Shown: positions 51,154-61,671, numbered from the stretch's first letter. The stretch: DNA of 64,000 bases from Alistipes sp. Zagget8 (GCA_001941065.1 MSHJ01000015.1:62001-126000); one strand, 5' to 3'. Notes: a model not told the origin generated them from the sequence alone. Program-made: numbers and translations.

Positions 51154-52500
51154 CTACCGGAACACGCCCGTGTAGGTCGAGGGCGAGAGGGCCCGCAGCT
51201 CCTCCTTGACCGATTCCGCCACGTCGAGCGTCTCGATAAAGGCCGCGATCGATTCGCGGGTGATGTGGGCGTTGGTTCGGGTCAGGGCCTTCAGCGCTTC
51301 GTAGGGCTTCGGGAATCCCTCGCGGCGCAGGATGGTCTGGATGCCCTCGGCCACGACGGCCCAGTTGTTCTCCAGGTCGCGCTCCAGCGCTTCGGGATTG
51401 AGGATCACCTTGTTCAGCCCCTTCATCAGCGATTGCAGGGCGATCACCGCGTGGGCCATCGGCACGCCGATGTTACGCAGGACGGTGGAGTCCGTCAGGT
51501 CGCGCTGCAGACGCGAGACGGGGAGTTTCGACGCGAGGTGCTCGAAGACGGCGTTGGCGATGCCGAAATTGCCCTCGGCATTCTCGAAATCGATGGGGTT
51601 GACTTTGTGGGGCATGGTGCTCGATCCGACCTCCCCGGCCTTGATCTGCTGCTTGAAATACTCCATCGAAATATAGGTCCACATATCGCGCGAGAGGTCG
51701 ATGAGGATGGTGTCGATGCGCTTCATGTTGTCGAAAATCGCCGCCAGGTTGTCGTAGTGCTCGATCTGCGTGGTGTACTGCGAACGGCAGAGCCCCAGCG
51801 TCTCGCCGACGAACCGGTTGGCGAACGCCACCCAGTCGATTTCGGGGTAGGCCGCGCGGTGGGCGTTGAAATTGCCCGTGGCGCCGCCGAACTTGGCCGG
51901 CACGGCGATGTCGTGGAGCATGGCCAGCTGTTTCTCGATGCGCTCGACGAAGACCATGAATTCTTTGCCCAGGGAGGTCGGTGATGCGGGCTGTCCGTGC
52001 GTGCGGGCCAGCATCGGCACCGCGCGCCACTGCTCGGCGAACGATGCCAGTTTGCCGCGGACCTCCTCGACGGCGGGGTAGTAGACCCCCGTCAGGGCCT
52101 CCTTCAGCGAGAGCGGAATGGCCGTGTTGTTGATGTCCTGCGACGTGAGGCCGAAATGCACGAACTCCTTGTAGGATTCGAGTCCCAAAGTGTCCATTTT
52201 TTCCTTGATGATGTACTCGATGGCCTTGACATCGTGGTTCGTGACCGACTCGATCTCCTTGACGCGCTGGGCATCGGCGGCCGAGAAATCGGTGTACAGC
52301 GAGCGCAGGGCCGCGAATTTCGAAGGGTCGATGCCCGCCAGCTGCGGCAGGGGCAGCTCGCAGAGCGCAATGAAATACTCCACTTCGACGCGGATGCGGT
52401 AGCGGATGAGGGCCTGTTCGGAAAAATAATCGGCCAGTTTCTCCGTTTTATTACGGTAGCGCCCGTCGACGGGCGAAATGGCGGTAAGGGAAGTTAACAT
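51154..52500 (-). CDS. purB: Adenylosuccinate lyase
   Basis: Two steps of purine synthesis (SAICAR to AICAR, adenylosuccinate to AMP). 448 residues. GSSTMPHKVNPIDFENAEGN is the superfamily signature with the catalytic Ser loop, and ARTHGQPASPTSLGKE holds the general-acid His. The length and SPVDGRYRNKT start fit the E. coli-like PurB group. It is a single gene with its promoter region next to that of the mla genes. Confidence 0.96.
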   Translation of the reverse strand: MLTSLTAISPVDGRYRNKTEKLADYFSEQALIRYRIRVEVEYFIALCELPLPQLAGIDPSKFAALRSLYTDFSAADAQRVKEIESVTNHDVKAIEYIIKEKMDTLGLESYKEFVHFGLTSQDINNTAIPLSLKEALTGVYYPAVEEVRGKLASFAEQWRAVPMLARTHGQPASPTSLGKEFMVFVERIEKQLAMLHDIAVPAKFGGATGNFNAHRAAYPEIDWVAFANRFVGETLGLCRSQYTTQIEHYDNLAAIFDNMKRIDTILIDLSRDMWTYISMEYFKQQIKAGEVGSSTMPHKVNPIDFENAEGNFGIANAVFEHLASKLPVSRLQRDLTDSTVLRNIGVPMAHAVIALQSLMKGLNKVILNPEALERDLENNWAVVAEGIQTILRREGFPKPYEALKALTRTNAHITRESIAAFIETLDVAESVKEELRALSPSTYTGVFR

Positions 52501-52551
52501 ATCGGGTTATGATTTGTTTTCGTTTTCAGACGCCAAATTTACGACAATTAA

Positions 52552-52581
52552 TTGAAATACGCAGATTTTTCCCTACCTTTG
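52552..52581 (+). promoter_or_regulatory. Promoter of the DUF4834-mlaE-mlaF operon
   Basis: TTG at 52552-52554, a 19-nt spacer and TACCTTTG at 52574-52581; the ATG at 52606 is 24 nt on. Confidence 0.65.
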
Positions 52582-52605
52582 TGGGGATGTAAACCAAAAA
52601 CGGAA

Positions 52606-53016
52606 ATGAATTTCATCACGGCAATCATCGACTCGTTGGTCGGCTTCGTGCAGCGCAATCCGCTGACGACGCTCCTGATCGTCATACTGGCAATCGGCGC
52701 TCCGGCTTTGTTGAAAGGCATTGCGCTCTTTATCTTGTATTTTCTGATGGGAATCGTATTATTGGTAATCATACTGATGCTGGCCTTCCGCTGGCGGATT
52801 TACAAAGTCCGCAAGCAGATGGAGGAGCAGTTCGGCGAACAGGGCCGGACGCAGGGCGGATTCCGGCCGCGGAATTCCGGCTCGCCGTTTGCGGACCGGG
52901 AACGCGGGGGCCGCGAAGGCGAGGTGCGGGTGCACAAAACCGCCGGGACGCCCGAAAAACGGGTCTCCGGGGACGTGGGCGACTACGTCGATTTCGAGGA
53001 GGAAAAGGAACAGTAG
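52606..53016 (+). CDS. DUF4834 membrane protein
   Basis: 136 residues: two hydrophobic helices (about 18-62), then a charged, disordered tail rich in R, G and E. It resembles the DUF4834 family found only in Bacteroidetes. It sits 4 nt before mlaE, so a role with the phospholipid transporter is possible but not shown. ATG at 52606 follows the promoter; the frame is open upstream across the promoter. Confidence 0.75.
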   Translation: MNFITAIIDSLVGFVQRNPLTTLLIVILAIGAPALLKGIALFILYFLMGIVLLVIILMLAFRWRIYKVRKQMEEQFGEQGRTQGGFRPRNSGSPFADRERGGREGEVRVHKTAGTPEKRVSGDVGDYVDFEEEKEQ

Positions 53017-53020
53017 CCAC

Positions 53021-53764
53021 ATGCTCAAGGTATTCGAACTCATAGGCCGCTATTTCATGCTGATGGGAAAGGTTTTTTCCCGTCCGGAGAAGGCGGCGAT
53101 CTACCGCCGGCGCATCGTTTTCGAAATGGAGGCGCTGGGCATCAACTCCATCGGCCTGACGGCCATCATCTCGGTCTTTATCGGCGCGGTCATCACGCTG
53201 CAGATGTGCATCAACCTCGATTCGCCGTTCATTCCCCGCTCGCTGGTGGGCTATGCCACGCGCGAGACGATGATCCTGGAATTCTCATCGGCGGTCGTGG
53301 CGCTGATTCTCGCCGGCAAGGTCGGGTCGTCGATCGCCTCGGAAATCGGGACGATGCGCATCACCGAGCAGATCGACGCCCTGGAGATCATGGGCGTCAA
53401 TTCGGCCTCGTACCTGATTCTCCCGAAGATCGTCGCCGCGATGATCTTCTTCCCCTTCCTCACCATCCTCTCGATTCTGATCGGTATCCTCGGCGGATGG
53501 ATTATTGCCGCCGCAACGGGCATTATGATTCCGGCCGATTATGTCGACGGCCTGCTGATGGATTTCAAGCCCTATTCGATCACCTATACGCTCATCAAGA
53601 CCGTCGTCTTCGCCTACATCATCACCTCGATCTCGGCCTTCTACGGCTATAACGCCCGGGGCAATTCGCTGGAGGTCGGCGCCGCATCGACACGCGCCGT
53701 GGTGGCCAGCTGTGTGGTGATTCTGCTTTTCGACCTCATCCTTACGCAAGTCCTGCTTATATGA
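53021..53764 (+). CDS. mlaE: MlaE-type phospholipid ABC transporter permease
   Basis: 247 residues, five or six helices. FIGAVITLQMCIN and AGKVGSSIASEIGTMRITEQIDALEIMGVNS are the conserved MlaE/YrbE segments, the latter being the coupling helix. With MlaF it moves lipids between the two membranes; the MlaD-like protein is not in the window. The stop overlaps mlaF (ATGA). Confidence 0.93.
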   Translation: MLKVFELIGRYFMLMGKVFSRPEKAAIYRRRIVFEMEALGINSIGLTAIISVFIGAVITLQMCINLDSPFIPRSLVGYATRETMILEFSSAVVALILAGKVGSSIASEIGTMRITEQIDALEIMGVNSASYLILPKIVAAMIFFPFLTILSILIGILGGWIIAAATGIMIPADYVDGLLMDFKPYSITYTLIKTVVFAYIITSISAFYGYNARGNSLEVGAASTRAVVASCVVILLFDLILTQVLLI

Positions 53765-54516
53765 TACGTGCCGAACATATCGTCAAATCGTTCGACGGGC
53801 GGGTGGTGCTCGACGACATCTCGGTGGAGTTCGAGACCGGGAAAACCAACCTCATCATCGGCCGCAGCGGCTCGGGAAAGACCGTGCTGCTCAAGACGCT
53901 GGTGGGACTGCACGAACCCGATTCGGGCGACGTGTGGTACGACGACATCAATTTCACCCGGCTGGGATTCCGCGACCGCAAGGCCATCCGCAAGGCCATC
54001 GGCATGATCTTCCAGGGCGGGGCGCTGCTCGACTCGTCGACCGTCGAGGAGAATGTCCGGCTGCCGCTGGACCTCTTCACGTCGCAGAGCACGAAGGAGA
54101 AGATGGAGCGCGTGAATTTCTGTTTGCAGCGCGTGCGTCTCGAGGATGCCAACCGGCTCTATCCGGCCGAATTGTCGGGCGGCATGATCAAGCGCGTGGC
54201 CATTGCCCGCGCCATCGTGATGAATCCCCGCTACCTCTTCTGCGACGAGCCCAACTCGGGACTCGATCCCCAGACCTCGATCGTCATCGACAACCTGATT
54301 CACGAAATCACGAAGGAGTACGGCATCACGACGATCATCAATACGCACGATATGAACTCGGTGATGGAAATCGGCGAGAAAATTGTATACATCCACGACG
54401 GCCGCAAATGGTGGGAGGGCACCAAGGACGATATTCTCCACGCCGACAACCGCGAACTCAACGATTTCGTCTTCGCCTCGGCCATGGCCAAGCGGGCCAA
54501 AAAGGTCGCGGAATAG
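53761..54516 (+). CDS. mlaF: MlaF-type ABC transporter ATP-binding protein
   Basis: 251 residues. Walker A GRSGSGKT (34-41), signature LSGGMIKRVAIARA and Walker B YLFCDEPNSGLDP, then the H-loop in INTHDMNSV. The pattern LSGGM is typical of the lipid-transport group. The next gene, gapA, has its own promoter. Confidence 0.94.
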   Translation: MIRAEHIVKSFDGRVVLDDISVEFETGKTNLIIGRSGSGKTVLLKTLVGLHEPDSGDVWYDDINFTRLGFRDRKAIRKAIGMIFQGGALLDSSTVEENVRLPLDLFTSQSTKEKMERVNFCLQRVRLEDANRLYPAELSGGMIKRVAIARAIVMNPRYLFCDEPNSGLDPQTSIVIDNLIHEITKEYGITTIINTHDMNSVMEIGEKIVYIHDGRKWWEGTKDDILHADNRELNDFVFASAMAKRAKKVAE

Positions 54517-54575
54517 GCCGCAAAGGGGATGCGGAGAAAAGGTGCGGGCGGTTCGTAAAAAAATTTAATTTTTTA

Positions 54576-54607
54576 TTTGCGTAAAATGTATAAAGTATGT
54601 ACTTTTG
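54576..54607 (+). promoter_or_regulatory. Promoter of gapA
   Basis: TTTG at 54576-54579, a 20-nt spacer and TACTTTTG at 54600-54607 in a very AT-rich stretch. This fits high expression. Confidence 0.75.
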
Positions 54608-54640
54608 TGCTGTGAAAAAAATAACGGAATCTTTTATTAA

Positions 54641-55675
<1,035 letters not shown>

Positions 55676-55696
55676 TCGTAAGCCGTATTCAAAAGG

Positions 55697-55724
55697 AAAG
55701 GGACTCGAAGAGTCCCTTTTTTTG
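55697..55724 (+). terminator. Terminator of gapA
   Basis: AAAGGGACTC-gaa-GAGTCCCTTT with T7. Confidence 0.85.
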
Positions 55725-55768
55725 TGTCTTTTGGTCTGTAAGCGAGTTTGCGGGCGAGGACCGCGGCC

Positions 55769-56185
55769 TCATTGAGAATTCTTCGCGTCGATGCGCATTT
55801 CGATCGAGGCACCCGACCATTGGTTGATCGTCCGTTTCTCGGTGCGCAGGCGGTGTCCGTCGTAAGCGATTTTCAGCTCGATTTCGAAAGGTTTGTTCGC
55901 GTCGATGTCGTTGCCTGCGGGCAGCGTGTGTGGGATGAGGTAGAGGTAGAGGTAGAGCACGAGGTGGTCGCACGGCATGGTCTCCAGCACTGCGCGGCGG
56001 TCGGCCGGGATGTCCGCCGGGCGTTCGGTGAGGTTGGCTCCCACGGCTGCGACGGCCGATTCCGCCGATGCGAACCCGATACGTTGGTCTGCAGCGTCGA
56101 AACAACCGCACATCAGCGCCGCATTATACCGCCACCACCCGTCGTAACGGCTCGTGACTTCGATGGTGAATCCTTTTTTGTCCAT
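55769..56185 (-). CDS. Small protein of unknown function
   Basis: 138 residues, soluble, acidic to neutral, no signal peptide. It starts MDKKGFTIEVTSRYDGWWRYNAALMCGCFD and ends KRTINQWSGASIEMRIDAKNSQ, and I recognise no family. Its expression signals are the interesting part: three copies of the 90-bp promoter repeat lie directly upstream and the last box ends only 6 nt before the ATG. A longer frame would start inside the repeat and is not likely. Confidence 0.7.
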   Translation of the reverse strand: MDKKGFTIEVTSRYDGWWRYNAALMCGCFDAADQRIGFASAESAVAAVGANLTERPADIPADRRAVLETMPCDHLVLYLYLYLIPHTLPAGNDIDANKPFEIELKIAYDGHRLRTEKRTINQWSGASIEMRIDAKNSQ

Positions 56186-56410
56186 ATTGTACAAAGATAG
56201 ATAAAAGTCGGATGGGTTCAAAACCGGATTGCGTCCGATTCGGTAAAACCTTCCGACTAATAAAAAGTGTCGTTACGACACCAAAGATAGATAAAAGTCG
56301 GATGGGTTCAAAATCGGATTGCGTCCGATCCGGCAAAACCTACCGACTAATAAAAGTGTCGTTACGACACCAAAGATAACAAAAAGACGGATGGATGCAA
56401 AACCGGCTTG
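56186..56410 (-). promoter_or_regulatory. Tandem 90-bp promoter repeats (two full units and one partial)
   Basis: Minus strand boxes TATCTTTG at 56192-56199 and 56282-56289, and a third at 56371-56378; spacing 90 and 89 nt. The second and third boxes are each followed at once by the perfect palindrome GTGTCGTAACGACAC (56267-56281 and 56356-56370). Units 1 and 2 differ at only about five positions. The 324-nt gap to yceD holds nothing else apart from the yceD promoter. Confidence 0.8.
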
Positions 56411-56460
56411 TGTCGGGTTCGGCGCAAAGCGGGCCGGAAGCGCTAAATCTCGCGGTTTTC

Positions 56461-56491
56461 TTTGCAAATGTCTTATTTTTTCGTAACTTTG
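56461..56491 (+). promoter_or_regulatory. Promoter of the yceD-rpmF-plsX-fabH operon
   Basis: TTTG at 56461-56464, a 19-nt spacer and TAACTTTG at 56484-56491, 18 nt before the ATG. Confidence 0.8.
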
Positions 56492-56509
56492 CGCACTAAA
56501 TGTGCATAA

Positions 56510-57106
56510 ATGGAGGAAACTCAGCGATATGCAATCCCTTATAAGGGGTTGAAAAACGGCTGCCACGAATTTCGGTTCGAGGTGGACGGATCGTTGTTCG
56601 AGGAGTTCCAGAGCACGGAAATCAAGGACGGTCACTGCGATGTGACGGTCGGCGCCGACCGCTCGGAGAGTCAGATCACGCTCGATGTGGCGATTACGGG
56701 TTACGTCGTCGTGGAGTGCGACCGTTGTTTGGAGGATTGCCGTGTGCCCATCGATTTCGAGGGGCAGCTCGTGGTGAAATTCTCCGAGGAGGTGCACGAA
56801 TACGACGGTGAGGTGATGTGGATGCTGCCGGGCGAGGACCGGGTGGACCTCAAGCAGTACATCTACGAGAGCATCGTGCTGTCGCTGCCTTACCAGCGGG
56901 TGCATCCCGAGGGGATGTGCAACCCCGAAATGCTCGAGCGTTTCCGCATCGTGTCGGACCGGGAGTTCGCTTCGATAGAGGCCCGGGCCGAAGACGGAAA
57001 GGAGCACAACGAGGGCGAATGGGCCAAACTGGCGGCCCTGCGCGAGCAGATGGAGGCCGAAGGGGACGAGCCGGAAAAGAAGAAAAAGCCCCGCGGCACG
57101 AAATAA
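56510..57106 (+). CDS. yceD: YceD family protein (DUF177)
   Basis: 198 residues, VVVECDRCLEDCRVPIDFEG is the family's cysteine block and the C-terminal third is acidic and charged with a basic tail. The role is unknown; in many bacteria it precedes rpmF, as here, and links to 23S rRNA have been proposed in E. coli relatives. Confidence 0.88.
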   Translation: MEETQRYAIPYKGLKNGCHEFRFEVDGSLFEEFQSTEIKDGHCDVTVGADRSESQITLDVAITGYVVVECDRCLEDCRVPIDFEGQLVVKFSEEVHEYDGEVMWMLPGEDRVDLKQYIYESIVLSLPYQRVHPEGMCNPEMLERFRIVSDREFASIEARAEDGKEHNEGEWAKLAALREQMEAEGDEPEKKKKPRGTK

Positions 57107-57148
57107 CGAAAGCGATAAATACGTTAAACTTATAATTTATACTGTAAA

Positions 57149-57334
57149 ATGGCACATCCTAAACACAAAGTCTCGTCGACGCGACGCGATAAGCGCAGAA
57201 CCAACTACAAAGCTACCGTTCCGACGGTGGTTACCTGCTCGAACTGCGGTGCAGCCGTGCTGTACCACCGCGTATGTCCCGAGTGCGGCTTCTATCGCGG
57301 AAAGCTGGCTATCGAAAAGAAGGCTGCCGAATAA
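57149..57334 (+). CDS. rpmF: 50S ribosomal protein L32
   Basis: 61 residues. The HPKHKVSSTRRDKRRTN start is typical, and CSNCGA...CPECGF gives four cysteines for zinc, so this is the zinc-binding form. yceD precedes it and plsX follows. Confidence 0.96.
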   Translation: MAHPKHKVSSTRRDKRRTNYKATVPTVVTCSNCGAAVLYHRVCPECGFYRGKLAIEKKAAE

Positions 57335-57486
57335 ATTCGGCACTCCAAAGAGTGCATTCCTCCGGGCTTGCCTCTTTTTTTATGAAAAGAACTCCCGTTT
57401 CACCCGGATAAGGCCGGGCGTCACATGGTCGTTGCCGTATGTGTGGGGTGGGCGGGGAGCGAGATAACAACCAATATCGCACGAGT

Positions 57487-58434
57487 ATGATAAAGATTGG
57501 TGTAGACGCCATGGGCGGCGATTATGCTCCCGAAGCGGCCGTAAAGGGCGCCATTATGGCACTTGGGGAGGTCGGATCGGACAGCCGCATCGTGCTGTTC
57601 GGCGACGAACAGAAAATTAACTCCGTGCTCTCTTCGGAAGGGTGTCCGGCCGACCGGTTCGACATCGTTGCCACTACCGAGGTGATCGAGATGGGCGACC
57701 ATCCGGCCAAGGCGTTCCAGGCCAAAGCCGATTCGAGCATTACGGTGGGTTTCGGCTATCTGGCCAAGGGCGCCATCGACGGCTTTGCGAGCGCCGGGTC
57801 CACCGGCGCCATGATGGTCGGATCGATGTACGCCGTCAAACCCATCGAAGGGGTCATCCGGCCCACGATTTCATCCATCGTTCCCACGGTTGCGGGGCGT
57901 CCCGCGCTGCTGTTGGACGTGGGGCTGAACGTGGACTGCAAACCCGAGGTGCTGGAGCAGTACGGACTGATCGGCTCGATCTATGCCGAAGCGGTGCTGG
58001 GCATCGAGAAACCGCGTGTCGCCGTGCTCAACATCGGCGAGGAGGAGACCAAGGGCAACGTCCAGACCAAAGCCGCCTACGAACTGCTGAAGGCCGACGG
58101 CCGCATCAATTTCGTGGGTAACGTCGAGGCGTCGTACATCTTCTCGGCGAAGGTCGCCGACGTGATCGTTTGCGACGGATTCGTCGGCAATACGGTGCTG
58201 AAGATGGCCGAGGGCCTCTACCGCATCAACAAGGCGCTGGGATGCAGCAATGCTTTCTGGGACGCCATGAATTACGAAAATGTGGGCGGCACCCCCGTTC
58301 TGGGAGTCAACGCGCCTGTCATTATCGGGCACGGATGCTCTTCGCCCCAGGCCATCAAAAGCATGATCCTGTCGACGGAACAGGTCATCAAGGCCGACCT
58401 CACGGCGAAACTGCAGCGTGCGTTCCAAAATTAA
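57487..58434 (+). CDS. plsX: Phosphate acyltransferase PlsX
   Basis: Makes acyl-phosphate from acyl-ACP for phospholipid synthesis. 315 residues, starting IGVDAMGGDYAPE; DGFASAGSTGAMM, DVGLNVDCKPE and VGNVEASYIF are family blocks. ATG at 57487 fits the family start; the frame upstream is open for 16 codons without support. Confidence 0.95.
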   Translation: MIKIGVDAMGGDYAPEAAVKGAIMALGEVGSDSRIVLFGDEQKINSVLSSEGCPADRFDIVATTEVIEMGDHPAKAFQAKADSSITVGFGYLAKGAIDGFASAGSTGAMMVGSMYAVKPIEGVIRPTISSIVPTVAGRPALLLDVGLNVDCKPEVLEQYGLIGSIYAEAVLGIEKPRVAVLNIGEEETKGNVQTKAAYELLKADGRINFVGNVEASYIFSAKVADVIVCDGFVGNTVLKMAEGLYRINKALGCSNAFWDAMNYENVGGTPVLGVNAPVIIGHGCSSPQAIKSMILSTEQVIKADLTAKLQRAFQN

Positions 58435-58464
58435 TCCGAATTACGAATAGCAAAAGTTAAGTTA

Positions 58465-59469
58465 ATGGGTAAGATTACAGCAGCGATAACGGGAGTGGGA
58501 CAATACCTTCCGGAATACATTCTCACCAACGATGAGTTGAGCCGGATGGTAGACACCAACGACGAGTGGATCATGTCGCACACCGGTATCAAGACGCGCC
58601 ACATCCTCAAGGGCGAGGGCGTCGGCAGTTCCTATATGGGAGCACGTGCCGTCGTCAACCTGCTCGACAAAACGGGTGTCGATCCGATGTCGATCGACCT
58701 GGTGATCTGCGCCACGGTGACTCCCGATATGTTTTTCCCCTCGACGGGTAATCTGATCGCCGACCAGGCAGGCTGCAAGAACGCCTTCGCATTCGACGTT
58801 TCGGCCGCCTGCAGCGGATTCCTGTTCGCGCTGACGACGGGTGCCAAGTTCATCGAGGCCGGCACGAGCAAGCGGGTCATCGTCGTGGGTGCCGACAAGA
58901 TGTCGACGATTGTCGACTATACCGACCGTTCGACCTGCCCGCTCTTCGGCGACGCCGCGGCTGCCGTGCTGCTGGAGCCCAACACCGAGGGTTACGGCGT
59001 GCTCGATTCGATCCTGCGTTCCGACGGCTCGGGTGAGATGCAGCTCTACATGAAGGCGGGCGGTTCGCGCTACCCGGCATCGATGGAGACCGTGCAGAAC
59101 AACTGGCACACCATCATGTGGGACGGGCACGCCGTGTTCAAGGCCGCCGTGTCGAAGATGTCCGACGTTTCGGTGGAGATGATGGAGCGTCACAACCTCA
59201 CGGGCGACGATGTCCGCTATCTGGTGCCCCACCAGGCCAACCTGCGCATTATCGACGCCACGGCACGCCGTATGGGCATCACGCAGGACAAGTGCATGAT
59301 TAACATCGACCGCAACGGCAACACCACGGCCGCCACGATCCCGACGTGTCTTTACGACTACGAGAAGGAGCTCCGCAAGGGCGACAACCTGATTCTCGCG
59401 GCTTTCGGAGGCGGTTACACCTGGGGTTCCATCTATGTCAAGTGGGCTTACGACGGCGAGAAAGCATAG
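58465..59469 (+). CDS. fabH: 3-oxoacyl-ACP synthase III
   Basis: Starts fatty-acid synthesis by condensing acyl-CoA with malonyl-ACP. 334 residues with the catalytic triad Cys116 (VSAACSGF), His256 (VPHQANLRI) and Asn286 ([10 protein letters not shown]), matching Cys112, His244 and Asn274 of E. coli. It follows plsX by 30 nt. Confidence 0.96.
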   Translation: MGKITAAITGVGQYLPEYILTNDELSRMVDTNDEWIMSHTGIKTRHILKGEGVGSSYMGARAVVNLLDKTGVDPMSIDLVICATVTPDMFFPSTGNLIADQAGCKNAFAFDVSAACSGFLFALTTGAKFIEAGTSKRVIVVGADKMSTIVDYTDRSTCPLFGDAAAAVLLEPNTEGYGVLDSILRSDGSGEMQLYMKAGGSRYPASMETVQNNWHTIMWDGHAVFKAAVSKMSDVSVEMMERHNLTGDDVRYLVPHQANLRIIDATARRMGITQDKCMINIDRNGNTTAATIPTCLYDYEKELRKGDNLILAAFGGGYTWGSIYVKWAYDGEKA

Positions 59470-59490
59470 CTTTCGCCTGTAGATAATTGC

Positions 59491-59519
59491 GCGGCGTCCT
59501 TCGGGGCGCCGCTTTTTTT
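59491..59519 (+). terminator. Terminator of the fabH operon
   Basis: GCGGCGTCC-ttcg-GGGCGCCGC stem with a T-run of seven. Confidence 0.85.
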
Positions 59520-59609
59520 GTGGTTCGGCCGGAAAATGGCTATATTTGGTGGGGCAGGTGGGGCCGTTTCAGTTTCCTTTCGGATTCGGGCCGTAATTTT
59601 ACCCCGCCC

Positions 59610-59656
59610 CGCTTAAGAAGCGCCCGCCCGCGTAAGACGCGGGTTTTAGGGGGCGA
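59610..59656 (+). repeat. Palindromic repeat element E5 upstream of the response regulator
   Basis: Two palindromes with the same loop: CGCT-taaga-AGCG (59610-59622) and CCCGCG-taaga-CGCGGG (59627-59643), followed by TTTTAGGGGGCG. They match the left palindrome of E3 in loop and flank but not in stem. No other content is seen in the gap 59520-59716. Confidence 0.72.
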
Positions 59657-59716
59657 TGGCAGGTCGGCGGGTTGCGGACCCGGATTTGCGCCCTGCCTGG
59701 AGAAAAGAGAGATATT

Positions 59717-60394
59717 ATGAAAATACTTATCGTTGAGGACGAACCCTCCCTGCGGGAGATTATGACCCGGACGCTGGTCCGGGAACAGTACGTCGTCGAG
59801 CAGGCCGCCGATTATGCCGCGGCCCTCGACAAGATCGCCGCCTATGACTACGACTGCATCCTGCTGGACATCATGCTGCCCGGCGGCAGCGGCCTGCGGC
59901 TGCTCGAAACGCTGAAGCAGCGTCGCAGCCGGGCTGCGGTCATCATCATCTCGGCCCGCGATTCGCTGGACGACAAGATCGAAGGGCTGGAACTCGGGGC
60001 CGACGACTACCTGCCCAAGCCGTTCCACCTGGCCGAACTCAGCGCCCGCATCCGCAGCGTCCTGCGGCGCCACCAGCGCGACGGTCACGAGAGCCTCGAC
60101 GCCGGAAACGTGCGTCTGTGGCCCGACAGCCGCCGCGTCGAGGTGGCGGGCCGCGAGGTGGAGCTACTGCGCAAGGAGTACGACATCCTCCATTATTTCC
60201 TGTCGCGGCCCAACCACACGGTGGACAAGACCGCGCTGGCCGAAGGGGTCTGGGGCGACCACATCGACCAGGCGGACAATTTCGATTTCATCTACGCGCA
60301 GATGAAGAACCTGCGCCGCAAACTCCACGAGGCCGGCGCCGACATCGAAATCCGCGCCGTCTACGGCTTCGGCTATAAACTCGTACAGCCATGA
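59717..60394 (+). CDS. OmpR-family response regulator
   Basis: 225 residues. Receiver domain (1-115) with Asp51 as phosphorylation site in ILLDIMLPGGSG and the Lys in LPKPFHL; winged helix (about 130-225) ending IRAVYGFGYKL. ATG at 59717 gives MKILIVEDE. The ATG of the kinase overlaps its stop. The signal and targets are unknown; the PepSY-like gene downstream is a probable target. Confidence 0.93.
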   Translation: MKILIVEDEPSLREIMTRTLVREQYVVEQAADYAAALDKIAAYDYDCILLDIMLPGGSGLRLLETLKQRRSRAAVIIISARDSLDDKIEGLELGADDYLPKPFHLAELSARIRSVLRRHQRDGHESLDAGNVRLWPDSRRVEVAGREVELLRKEYDILHYFLSRPNHTVDKTALAEGVWGDHIDQADNFDFIYAQMKNLRRKLHEAGADIEIRAVYGFGYKLVQP

Positions 60395-61671
60395 AACTGG
60401 TCTACCGCATCCTGCTGCACCTCGCATGGGCCTTGTCGCTGCTGCTGGCGGCCTGGGCCGTGCTGTTCTACGTCACGATGATCGACGAGATCAACGACGA
60501 GATGGACGATGCCCTCGAGGCGCGTGCCGAGGTGATTCTCACCCGGGTGCTGGCGGGCCGGGAGCTTCCGGCCCCGGCTTCCGAGGGCAACAATGCCTAT
60601 TTTCTCAACGAGGTGTCGGCCGAATACGCCGCCGCGCAGCCGCGCGAGCGGTATTCCGACGAGGAAATATTTATTCCCGAACGGGACGACGAGGAGCCGG
60701 CGCGTGTGCTGCGCAAGGTGTTCCACGACCGCGGGGGTACGTGGTACGAGCTGACGGTGATGACGCCCACGATCGAAAAAGACGATCTCCGGGAGGCGAT
60801 TCTCGGCTGGATCGTCTGTCTCTACCTCTTCCTGCTGGGGATGATCCTGCTGGTCACGGTCGTCGTGCTCTACCGCACGATGCGGCCCTTGTACGCCCTG
60901 CTGCGGTGGCTGGACGGCTATACCGTGGGGGCGCAGAATCCGCCGCTGGCGGTCGAAACCTCCGTCACGGAGTTCCGGCGGCTGAACGACGCCGCACGCC
61001 GCTATGCCGCGCGGGCCGAATCGACGTTCGAACGGCAGAAGCAGTTCATCGGCAACGCTTCGCACGAGATGCAGACTCCGCTGGCGGTGTGCCGCAACCG
61101 GTTGGAAATGCTGGTCGACGATGCGCAGACGCTTACGGAGGAGCAGCTGGGCGAGATTGCCAAGGTGCAGCGGACGCTGGATTACCTCGTGCGGCTCAAC
61201 CGTTCGCTGCTGCTGCTGTCGAAAATCGACAACGGGCAGTTCCCCGAAGCCGAAGAGGTCGACGTGAATGCGCTGGTGCGCCGTATGGCCGAGGATATGG
61301 AGGAGATTTACGCCTACCGCGGCATGCGTTTTTCGCTTGCGGACGAAGGGCTGCTGACGGTGCGCATGAATCCCTCGCTGGCCGGGAGCGTGGTCGCCAA
61401 CCTCCTGAAGAACGCCTTTGTCCACGGCGATGCGGGCGGGGAGATTGCGGTCACGGTGGCGCCGCACCGGCTTACGGTCGCGAACAGCGGTGCGGACGGC
61501 CCGCTCGATGCCGGGCATATTTTCGACCGCTTCTACCAGGGTGCGAAGAAGGAGGGCTCGACGGGGTTGGGCCTCGCCGTGGTCGATGCCGTGTGCCGTC
61601 TTTACGGGATGAAGGTCGCCTACTCCTATATAAATGGGCGGCACTGCTTCACGGTGGAGTTTCCGGTATAA
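60391..61671 (+). CDS. Sensor histidine kinase
   Basis: 426 residues. Two helices (about 8-30 and 133-158) frame a periplasmic sensor of about 100 residues. Then comes a HAMP-like linker, His225 in the H box NASHEMQTPLAV, the N box NLLKNAFVHG, and the G boxes near FDRFYQ and GSTGLGLAVVDAV. It pairs with the preceding regulator. Confidence 0.92.
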   Translation: MKLVYRILLHLAWALSLLLAAWAVLFYVTMIDEINDEMDDALEARAEVILTRVLAGRELPAPASEGNNAYFLNEVSAEYAAAQPRERYSDEEIFIPERDDEEPARVLRKVFHDRGGTWYELTVMTPTIEKDDLREAILGWIVCLYLFLLGMILLVTVVVLYRTMRPLYALLRWLDGYTVGAQNPPLAVETSVTEFRRLNDAARRYAARAESTFERQKQFIGNASHEMQTPLAVCRNRLEMLVDDAQTLTEEQLGEIAKVQRTLDYLVRLNRSLLLLSKIDNGQFPEAEEVDVNALVRRMAEDMEEIYAYRGMRFSLADEGLLTVRMNPSLAGSVVANLLKNAFVHGDAGGEIAVTVAPHRLTVANSGADGPLDAGHIFDRFYQGAKKEGSTGLGLAVVDAVCRLYGMKVAYSYINGRHCFTVEFPV

